In this document: positions 1 to 5,677 of the stretch, one piece after another
Position numbering within the stretch: position 1 is the first letter of the stretch
Layout of the letters: every line of letters begins with the position of its first letter
Source: G020353115 sp964389685
GTDB lineage: Bacteria; Bacteroidota; Bacteroidia; Bacteroidales; VadinHA17
DNA length: 10,361 nt
Assembly: GCA_964389685.1 (NCBI GenBank)
Contig: CAYMFM010000107.1
Location: 1-10,361, forward strand
Reading direction: 5' to 3'
Position numbers and translations under genes: made by a program
Notes under the pieces: generated by a model
Told to the model about the DNA's origin: nothing
Database searches by the model: none
The model's input: only the letters and a program-made list of their open reading frames with translations

Positions 1-791
1 ATATCTGCTGCTTCTTCATAGAATCTTTTCCAGGAGGCAGCTTCATGCCCCGGATTAACCGGGTAAAAGAGTACACCATTCTTTTTTGCTGCCAACAGAT
101 CTCCCGGCGCATCGCCAATCATAAGTATTTTATTATCGGGGTATTTTTTTTTAGCAGCCAATGCAAGGTATTCGCCTTTGGTACCGTATTCCTGACCGGC
201 TATGAACCGGACGTATTTTGTAAGATCATTGTCTTCCCATTCCCTGGTTAGCGCTTCCAGGGGTGTTTGTGATACGACAATAGCATCAGACTCAGGTTTT
301 ATTTTCTCAAGGGATTCTTTCACATAAGGGAATGGTGAGAGTCCATGCACCCATTGGGCAATCTCTTTGTTAACGGTTTTTGACCAGGTTAATACAAGGT
401 CGATATCATGGTTCCGAACCTGTTTGGCAAACATTTCCAGTGTTGGGTTTCCCAATTTTGTCTCTTTGCTTGTCCATTCTTTGAGAGCAGAAAGATCGGG
501 TACCTGAAAACCTCGTTCCACCACTTCTTTGCGTTTTTTTAACAGTTCAAAACATTCGATCAGGGCAAGGAACCGGTTGATGCCGCGGGTTTGTGAATAG
601 AGATTCACAAATTCCCATGTCTCTCTGGCTATTTTTGAGATGGGAAGGAGACCGTAATAACGCAGCACATTAGGGCAAAAAAACTCTTTCTGCTTTGGTT
701 CCATAGTATCAAACACACATCCGTCAGAGTCGATGCCGATGAAAAACGGGTGGTTGGGTTTGAGATCACGAAGTTGTTGCTGAGGATCCAT
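1..791 (-). CDS. HAD-superfamily hydrolase (phosphoglycolate phosphatase-like), 3' end cut by window edge
   Basis: The frame is open from an ATG at 791 to the left edge (263 codons, no stop seen), so the C-terminus is missing. All four HAD motifs are visible: motif I D21-S-D23-G, with the aspartyl nucleophile and acid/base Asp; motif II Ser174 in IVVSQTP; motif III Lys205 in GTKGEYL; and motif IV G226-D227-APG-D231, which binds Mg2+. The long helical stretch between motifs I and II (about residues 30-165) fits a C1-type cap, which usually sets substrate choice. No signal peptide is seen, so a cytoplasmic phosphatase is likely. The substrate cannot be read from the sequence. The gene runs in the same direction as the phosphofructokinase, SDR and LacI genes and may be the distal gene of that operon, now separated from it by the small cassette at 847-1271. 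The HAD assignment is firm; 'phosphoglycolate phosphatase' should be taken only as family resemblance. Confidence 0.88.
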   Translation of the reverse strand, partial: MDPQQQLRDLKPNHPFFIGIDSDGCVFDTMEPKQKEFFCPNVLRYYGLLPISKIARETWEFVNLYSQTRGINRFLALIECFELLKKRKEVVERGFQVPDLSALKEWTSKETKLGNPTLEMFAKQVRNHDIDLVLTWSKTVNKEIAQWVHGLSPFPYVKESLEKIKPESDAIVVSQTPLEALTREWEDNDLTKYVRFIAGQEYGTKGEYLALAAKKKYPDNKILMIGDAPGDLLAAKKNGVLFYPVNPGHEAASWKRFYEEAAD

Positions 792-846
792 TCTAAAAAA
801 ATTCTGATTTATGATGAAATTAAATGTTAATGTATAATTCAATTAT

Positions 847-877
847 GAATATTGAATACAGAATTTCGAATGATGAA
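847..877. repeat. Left inverted repeat flanking the four-helix-bundle gene
   Basis: This 31-bp stretch matches the reverse complement of 1241-1271 at 26 of 31 positions. The innermost 11 bases (CGAATGATGAA) match perfectly. It lies 22 bp beyond the stop codon of the four-helix-bundle gene. The repeat could be the end of a small mobile cassette or a base-pairing RNA stem, like the one that closes 23S rRNA intervening sequences. No target-site duplication could be recognised. Confidence 0.6.
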
Positions 878-899
878 GGACATAAGATTAAATTATCGC

Positions 900-1148
900 T
901 CATCGATTTTTCTCATCTGATTTCAAGTTGGTCTGAGCAGTTTCAATACTTTTAACAAAAATTGAAATCAACTCCTCATTTTCAGGCAATGCTTCACCAT
1001 AATTGAAAGCTGGGGATGTACCTGAACGAATCAAATTTCCCCCAAGATGTTTCCCTGGAATTGTATTTCCAATTTGTTCAGCAATCTTGATAATTAAAAT
1101 CCCGAAGTCAATTAATCGATCTTCTAAGTCATACTTTTTATTTTCCAT
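900..1148 (-). CDS. Four-helix-bundle protein (S23/23S rRNA intervening-sequence family), internally shortened
   Basis: The 82-residue product begins MENKKYDLEDRLIDFG and contains the family signature GKHLGGNLIRSGTSPAFNYGEA (about residues 32-53, written here in one-letter code as GKH-x-GG-x-LIRSGTSPA-x-NYGEA). It ends with the family's usual C-terminal segment NEELISIFVKSIETAQTN (about residues 57-74). Full members are usually about 115-130 residues. Here NYGEA runs almost directly into the C-terminal helix, so the middle portion (roughly 35-40 residues, the second and third helices) is missing in frame, and the bundle could not fold normally. The family was first known from ORFs inside intervening sequences of 23S rRNA and is common as stand-alone genes in Bacteroidota; its function is unknown. 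The gene is more A+T-rich than its neighbours, sits between inverted repeats, and separates the phosphofructokinase from the HAD gene. It may be a decaying remnant or a functional mini-version. Confidence 0.75.
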   Translation of the reverse strand: MENKKYDLEDRLIDFGILIIKIAEQIGNTIPGKHLGGNLIRSGTSPAFNYGEALPENEELISIFVKSIETAQTNLKSDEKNR

Positions 1149-1240
1149 TCTTAATTAATTTTGTTCAAAAATTTCTATCCATTTGCAAAAATTTGGTATT
1201 CTATTTTCTTATTAATGATTCGTTATTCAGTTTTTTAAAT

Positions 1241-1271
1241 TTCATCATTCGTTATTCATTATTCGATATTC
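1241..1271. repeat. Right inverted repeat flanking the four-helix-bundle gene
   Basis: This is the partner of 847-877, with 26 of 31 positions complementary. It ends 6 bp before the stop codon of the phosphofructokinase gene. The motif ATTCGTTATTCA inside it (1247-1258) also occurs at 1218-1229 as a direct repeat. The region is low in complexity (ATTC/GATATTC-rich), which lowers the weight of the match somewhat, but the perfect 11-bp core and the symmetric placement around one gene favour a real cassette boundary. Confidence 0.6.
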
Positions 1272-1277
1272 GATATT

Positions 1278-2713
1278 TCAATAGGCTTCCGGCACATACT
1301 CTTTCAACTTCTTTTCCGCGAACACCATGTTGAACCGGGTAAACCGCTGTTTGCCATCAATCAGTGGGACGGATGGCCAATCATTGCCGATCAGTGGCCG
1401 GACATAGTCAAGAAATTCATCCGTGACGTCCACTCCGTTCGGAGCAATCCATTCTTTTGGGAATGTGCGTTCCGAGAGTGCCATTTTTTCCAGCGGCACC
1501 TTATCGTACTTCACCGAGTAGACTGTCCCTGGTTCACGCAGCAGGGTTGCCATCCATCCGTTTCCTTCGTTCATTGCAATTTCAACTGCTTTCTGTCCCA
1601 CGTTGTATGCTTCTTCCAGGTCGGTGACCGATGCATAAATGGCTGAGCTTCGCTGATCCGTTCCCATTACCTGGCCACGTGCTGCTCCCCTGGCGTTAAT
1701 TCCACTCTGGTTTAGGTAGTTAATCACAGTCTGGTAAACAGTAGTTTTTGTTGAACCAAAAGAGGTGTGTCCGAAGGCATCCCGGACATCGCCGATATCT
1801 CCCACATCAAATCCTTCACTGACGACGACAATGCATCTGCCATTCTTTTTCAGTTGCTCGTTCACATGATCTGCCATTTGTTTCAGTCCTAAACCGGATT
1901 CCGGAAGGTAAATGAGCATAGGGAAAGACCGGTCAGGGTCTGCAAGCCGCGATGCTGCGGGAATATACCCGATCTTTCTTCCCATGGCCTGCAGTACAAG
2001 GACCGGGTCTGCCGGTGCAGACCCCCTGTTTTCTTCGTTGGCATTCTGCACGATGCAGGACCAGTATCGGGCAACACTTCCATACCCGGGGGTGTGATCA
2101 ATTAGCTTGAATTCGTTATCTCCCAGATCATTATCGATTGTTTTTGGGACGCCGGTTGATATTAATTCAATGCCCCTTTCACGAGCCAGCCGGCTAACCT
2201 TATAGGCCGTGTGCTGTGAATCGTTGCCTCCGATATAGAAAAAGAAACCAATGTTGTGTGCACGGAAAACATCCAGGATCCGGTTGAAATCGTTTTCCTG
2301 CTGATCCAGCAGTTTATACCGGCATGTTCCAATACTACCAGCTGCAGGAGTATTCCTGAGCAGTGCGATTTCATCTTTGTCCTGAACCGAGAGATTCAAT
2401 AACTCCTCTTTCAGCACGCCCTCAATGCCATGCCATCCCGCATAGATTGTTCCGAAAATTTCCGGAAATTTCCGGCATGTCTCGATGATGCCACGGAGTG
2501 AGTTATTAATGACCGGCGAGGGTCCTCCCGATTGAGCTANNNNNNNNNNNNNNNNNNNNNNNNNNNNNNNNNNNNNNNNNNNNNNNNNNNNNNNNNNNNN
2601 NNNNNNNNNNNNNNNNNNNNNNNNNNNNNNNNNNNNNNNATGATGCCACGGAGTGAGTTATTAATGACCGGCGAGGGTCCTCCCGATTGAGCTACAATAA
2701 CATTCTTTGCCAT
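1278..2713 (-). CDS. 6-phosphofructokinase, pyrophosphate-dependent type (interrupted by an assembly gap)
   Basis: It phosphorylates fructose 6-phosphate to fructose 1,6-bisphosphate; the residues indicate PPi as phosphoryl donor, which makes the step reversible. The true start is the ATG at 2713 (MAKNVIVAQSGGPSPVINNS). When the duplicated 55 bp on either side of the N run is merged, the frame is continuous and gives 426 residues. Read literally, the 155 extra bases shift the frame and leave only a GTG start at 2417. In merged numbering: GGPSP at 11-15; GGNDS at 110-114, where D113 corresponds to Gly104 of E. coli PfkA; PKTIDND at 138-144 with catalytic D142 and K139, which replaces the Gly of ATP enzymes; MGRKIG at 192-197; SEGFD at 247-251; and GTDQRSS at 299-305. 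Asp plus Lys at the two specificity positions is the PPi-enzyme pattern. N112 replaces the usual Asp103. It is cytoplasmic and lies downstream of the LacI-SDR pair, separated by 92 bp. Activity on another sugar phosphate is possible. Confidence 0.88.
2485..2539. repeat. 55-bp exact duplicate at the left edge of the gap (contig overlap)
   Basis: This sequence is identical, base for base, to 2640-2694 on the other side of the N run. It encodes part of the phosphofructokinase N-terminus (GGPSPVINNS region). The identity, the exact abutment to the Ns on both sides, and the restoration of a normal protein on merging show that these are two ends of overlapping contigs, not a biological repeat. Confidence 0.93.
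2540..2639. other. Assembly gap of exactly 100 N
   Basis: A run of 100 unknown bases, the conventional size for a scaffold gap of unknown length. Because the flanks overlap by 55 bp, the true gap length is probably zero (in effect minus 55 bp). Confidence 0.97.
2640..2694. repeat. 55-bp exact duplicate at the right edge of the gap (contig overlap)
   Basis: Second copy of 2485-2539, directly adjoining the Ns. It continues rightward into the true start codon of the phosphofructokinase at 2713. Confidence 0.93.
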
Positions 2714-2805
2714 ATTATTTAATCTACAATTAACATTTATGCAATCAACGATTTACTTTACTCTTAATCCTTCATCAATTATCCTTAATCCTTACTTATT
2801 CCTTT

Positions 2806-3654
2806 TCACACTCCCCCGTAGGCACTATATCCACCGTCAACTGGCAGGACAATACCGGTTATGAATCTGGAAAGATCCGAAAGCAGGAAGAGCACCGGTC
2901 CGTGGAGATCCTCGGGGTTACCGAATTTGCCCATGGGTGTGTGATCTACGATCTTCTGTCCGCGCAATGTAAATCCTCCGTTATCTTCATCCAGAACCAG
3001 GAACCTGTTCTGTTTGGTGATAAAGAATCCGGGAGCAATGGCATTCACACGTACACCGGTTTTTCCCAGGTGTACTGCCAGCCACTGGGTGAAATTATTT
3101 ACTGAAGCTTTAGCTGCTGAATAGGCAGCGACTTTAGTCAGGGGTTTGAATGCACTCATGGAAGAGATATTGAGGACTACCCCCTGGTGATTCTTCACCA
3201 TATCTTTAGTCAGTACCATGGTGGGTAACAGGGTTCCTAAAAAATTCAGTGCAAATACCTTTTCAAAACCATTGGTTTCAAGACCGTAGAATCCTTTCTC
3301 CAGGTCGTCCCCCTCCTTAGTAATCTCTTCCAGCTCGGTGGTGGCTGTGGGAGCATTACCGCCTGCTCCGTTGATTAAAAAATCGATTGGACCCAGTACA
3401 CTGTTCACCTCCTGCTTGAGTTCTGTAAGTGATTTTTTGGACAGGACATCCGCTTCAAATCCAATACACCTTGTCCCGGTTTTTGCTTCGATTTCTGACG
3501 CTAACCCGACAGTAGCCGGTTTATCAATATCAGCAATGACGGTTTTTATCCCGGAGGATGCAAGTGCACCTACGATTGAGCTTCCGAGTACACCAGCCCC
3601 TCCTGTTATAATGCATACCTTTCCGTTTAGATCCTTAAGCGTTAAATCATCCAT
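2806..3654 (-). CDS. SDR-family oxidoreductase, D-fructuronate reductase/D-mannonate oxidoreductase type
   Basis: A classical short-chain dehydrogenase with a Rossmann fold. From the ATG at 3654 (282 residues): cofactor loop T17-GGAGVLG, NGAGG at 95-99 (variant of NNAG), N137 in ALNFLG, catalytic Ser in NISSMSAF (about 164-165), Y178-SAA-K182, and a C-terminal PVDGGYSAYGGV. The segments INGAGGN-P-ATT, NFLGTLLPT, NNFTQWLAVHLGK, HTPMGKFG and PVDGG-SAY closely resemble the SDR-type UxuB/YjmF of Bacillus, recalled from memory. Those enzymes interconvert D-fructuronate and D-mannonate with NAD(P)H in hexuronate breakdown. A longer start, TTG at 3678, would overlap the LacI gene; the ATG is preferred because it leaves a 10-bp gap and the protein then starts just before the fold. 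It is probably co-transcribed with the LacI gene. Family is sure, substrate fairly likely. Confidence 0.85.
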   Translation of the reverse strand: MDDLTLKDLNGKVCIITGGAGVLGSSIVGALASSGIKTVIADIDKPATVGLASEIEAKTGTRCIGFEADVLSKKSLTELKQEVNSVLGPIDFLINGAGGNAPTATTELEEITKEGDDLEKGFYGLETNGFEKVFALNFLGTLLPTMVLTKDMVKNHQGVVLNISSMSAFKPLTKVAAYSAAKASVNNFTQWLAVHLGKTGVRVNAIAPGFFITKQNRFLVLDEDNGGFTLRGQKIVDHTPMGKFGNPEDLHGPVLFLLSDLSRFITGIVLPVDGGYSAYGGV

Positions 3655-3664
3655 ATTTTTGGTT

Positions 3665-4717
3665 TTATTCAAATTCAAGATAGTAGCGATAATTTTCTCT
3701 GGTTATGATATCAATGGGCATAAGATGAAGTGCCTTCACCGGTTTCTTATGAACCAGGTAATTAAACAGGGAGTAGACCCCGTGGTACCCTTGTTCACGT
3801 GGCTTCTGACAAATTAAAAAATCAATGGTTCCTGATTTCAGGAACTTCAGGTTATCCTTTGTCAGATCATACCCAATCAACCGAAGGTGGTCTGTTTTCA
3901 TCTGTTTGATCGATCTGGCAATGATGTGGGCATTGCAGGTAATAAAGATCCCTTTCGTTTTATGATTGTTGATTGATGGTAGAAGGCGCTTAACAGCACT
4001 CCTTTCTGATCCGGAGATGTAAAGGGTCTCAATAACTGCTTTCCCTAAGTGTTCATGGTCGCCAAACCAGGCTTTGAAGCCATTCTCCCTCTGTTTTAAA
4101 TGATTGATGTTTTCTTCCTCCTTTGCGACGTGAATTACCAGGAACCGGGATTTTGAGGTGCATCCAATGCTGATCAATCTGGCTGCCAGGTAACCACTCT
4201 GGAAAGAATCCTGACCGAAATAGCTGATGTTTTTTAATCCCCGGATATTCGAATCAATGAAGACATAAGGGATACCCCTCTCCTCACATGCTTTTAAAAA
4301 TGCCAGGCTTTCATGATAGAAAACCGGAGCCAGTAATACTGCATCCGGAGTAGAATTCAGGAGTTTCTTTGTCGCTTCATGAAAAGTATCTGCATCGTGT
4401 TGATCAAAAAAATAGTAACTCAGGTTTACACTGAAATCTGCAATTTCTGAAGCTGCTTTCTTTATTCCTTCCAATGGCCCTGACCAGTAGGTATTATTCC
4501 TGGTGTAAAAAGGAATCAATGTGGCAAGGAGGTATCTTTTCCTGGATGCCAGGGTCCTCGCTATCATGTTCGGTTCGTAATGATACTTCCTGATGATCTC
4601 CTGTATCTTCTCCTTTGTGGATTTCGATACTCCGCCACGATTGTGAATTACCCGGTCAACCGTACCAATCGAAACTTCGGCTTTCTCCGCGATTTCACGA
4701 ATCCCTATGTTTTGCAC
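3665..4717 (-). CDS. LacI-family transcriptional regulator with sugar-binding domain
   Basis: 350 residues. The N-terminal helix-turn-helix covers about residues 4-27 (IREIAEKAEVSIGTVDRVIHNRGGVS), followed by a hinge helix with L56 in ARTLAS, equivalent to the Leu56 that LacI inserts at the central CG of its operator. From about residue 62 onward there is a periplasmic-binding-protein-like domain (ATLIPFY, GPLEGIKKAA, DAVLLAPVF, PYVFIDS, GIFITCNAH, LIGYDLTKDNL), which would sense a sugar or sugar phosphate. The start is GTG at 4717: no ATG lies close, and any later start would lose the DNA-binding domain. It is the first gene of the minus-strand cluster and is followed 10 bp later by the SDR gene. 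A palindrome at 4805-4818 in its own upstream region suggests autoregulation. The effector is unknown; a hexuronate or related intermediate is a reasonable guess from the SDR neighbour. Confidence 0.92.
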   Translation of the reverse strand: MQNIGIREIAEKAEVSIGTVDRVIHNRGGVSKSTKEKIQEIIRKYHYEPNMIARTLASRKRYLLATLIPFYTRNNTYWSGPLEGIKKAASEIADFSVNLSYYFFDQHDADTFHEATKKLLNSTPDAVLLAPVFYHESLAFLKACEERGIPYVFIDSNIRGLKNISYFGQDSFQSGYLAARLISIGCTSKSRFLVIHVAKEEENINHLKQRENGFKAWFGDHEHLGKAVIETLYISGSERSAVKRLLPSINNHKTKGIFITCNAHIIARSIKQMKTDHLRLIGYDLTKDNLKFLKSGTIDFLICQKPREQGYHGVYSLFNYLVHKKPVKALHLMPIDIITRENYRYYLEFE

Positions 4718-4777
4718 GGTTTTTATAATGTGTTGGTCTTACGGGTTTGATCCGAGTCGATCTGGATGATTAAAGAA

Positions 4778-4785
4778 CAAATATA
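4778..4785 (-). promoter_or_regulatory. Candidate Bacteroidota -7 box for the LacI operon (TATATTTG)
   Basis: TATATTTG on the minus strand fits the Bacteroidota -7 consensus TAnnTTTG and lies about 60 bp before the GTG start of the LacI gene. No clear TTG-type -33 box is seen; the -33 position falls at the palindrome 4805-4818, so a bound repressor would block this promoter. Confidence 0.45.
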
Positions 4786-4804
4786 AAAATTATTTTTCGA
4801 ATTA

Positions 4805-4818
4805 CGTGTACGTACACG
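4805..4818. promoter_or_regulatory. Perfect 14-bp palindrome, candidate LacI-family operator
   Basis: CGTGTACGTACACG is its own reverse complement, with a central CG. The two next-but-one flanking bases on each side (TT and AA) extend the symmetry. LacI-family operators are palindromes with a central CG contacted by the hinge-helix leucine, and the regulator encoded next door has that leucine. The site lies about 88 bp upstream of the LacI start codon and about 20 bp upstream of the candidate -7 box, in the divergent region shared with the MORN gene. Confidence 0.7.
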
Positions 4819-4884
4819 CAAAAATAGTTCACTTTTTGTGTTTCTTCTTTTTTAGAAAATATCAAGTGAAGCCAAAGAAATGGT

Positions 4885-4892
4885 TAACTTTG
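4885..4892 (+). promoter_or_regulatory. Candidate -7 box for the MORN-protein gene (TAACTTTG)
   Basis: TAACTTTG matches TAnnTTTG and lies about 55 bp before the ATG at 4947. No convincing -33 element was found at the expected spacing, so this call is tentative. Confidence 0.35.
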
Positions 4893-4946
4893 AAAACGAC
4901 CCATTGAAGGGGATGAGTGATACAAATAATGTAAACTTATTGGAGT

Positions 4947-5624
4947 ATGAAAACAGGAACAGTCATCGGTATGTTTTGCATGATCCTTTGTGGCTCGATT
5001 AGCTTTGGACAGACAGACTGCGAAGTATTGAAACCGGAAATTTCGCTGATTTACAAAGGGGAGTGCAAAAAGGGTTTGGCGCATGGAAAAGGGGAAGCTT
5101 CGGGAAGGGATAATTATGTCGGAGAATTCAGAAAGGGACTGCCCAACGGCACGGGGATATATACCTGGTCAACGGGTGAGGTTTATGAAGGGGAGTGGAG
5201 AAATGGTAAACGGCATGGCTATGGTACTTACTCTTTTATTTCAAGTGGAAGGGATTCATTACTGCAGGGGATGTGGGCGAATGATGTCTTTAAAGGAATG
5301 AGTGAAGCGGATGCCGTGCATGTAGTCATGAAGAGAAATCTGGTACGGTATACCTCTATGCGTCGTGGGGATGGGAACCAGGTGATTGTAAAGATCCTGA
5401 TGGGAGGAGCTCCCAATTCTGATATTGAAGATTTGATGTTTGTTTCGAATTCCGGATCTGAGATACGGTATAGTCATGTTACAGGGTTTGACAATGTTGA
5501 GTTCCCATTTTGGGGAAAAGTAACCTACTCAACCTGGAATAAGCTGAAAACCATGCGGTATGATGTTGTATTTGAATTTGAGATCACACAACCCGGATTA
5601 TGGGAGATATCACTTCACCATTGA
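4947..5624 (+). CDS. Secreted MORN-repeat protein
   Basis: 225 residues. Residues 1-21 form a Sec signal peptide (hydrophobic VIGMFCMILCGSISFG, likely cleavage before or at Q22). There follow about four MORN-type repeats: YKGECKKGLAHGKGEA (36-51), YVGEFRKGLPNGTGIYTW (57-74), YEGEWRNGKRHGYGTYSF (80-97) and a degenerate LLQGMWANDVFKG (105-117). C25 and C40 at the start of the repeat region could form a disulfide. The C-terminal half (about 120-225) is a non-repeat, beta-rich region that I do not recognise. Short secreted MORN proteins with a DCEVL-type N-terminus are common in Bacteroidota, but their role is unknown; membrane association or protein contact is only a general expectation for MORN repeats. 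It is transcribed divergently from the LacI cluster and sits 53 bp before the esterase gene, so it may share a transcript with it. Confidence 0.85.
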   Translation: MKTGTVIGMFCMILCGSISFGQTDCEVLKPEISLIYKGECKKGLAHGKGEASGRDNYVGEFRKGLPNGTGIYTWSTGEVYEGEWRNGKRHGYGTYSFISSGRDSLLQGMWANDVFKGMSEADAVHVVMKRNLVRYTSMRRGDGNQVIVKILMGGAPNSDIEDLMFVSNSGSEIRYSHVTGFDNVEFPFWGKVTYSTWNKLKTMRYDVVFEFEITQPGLWEISLHH

Positions 5625-5677
5625 TATCCTGTACTTCACCATTCAATTTTTAATTTACAATTTAAAAGATCGAAGTA

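Noticed and set aside
2485..2694. Biological direct repeat or insertion with target duplication at the N run
   Set aside because: The copies are exact, end precisely at the Ns, and merging them restores a normal enzyme, so contig overlap explains them fully.
2763..2793. CTTAATCCTT direct repeat between the kinase and SDR genes (2763-2772 and 2784-2793)
   Set aside because: It is short, A+T-rich and low in complexity; such repeats are expected by chance in this intergenic composition. No CRISPR-like regular spacing is present.
3655..3678. Earlier TTG start for the SDR gene, giving eight extra residues and overlap with the LacI gene
   Set aside because: The ATG at 3654 is a better start codon, lies 10 bp after the LacI stop, and still precedes the whole Rossmann fold.
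3338..3817. 159-codon plus-strand ORF opposite the SDR and LacI genes
   Set aside because: It is the antisense shadow of two well-supported genes, spans their junction, and its product resembles nothing recognisable.
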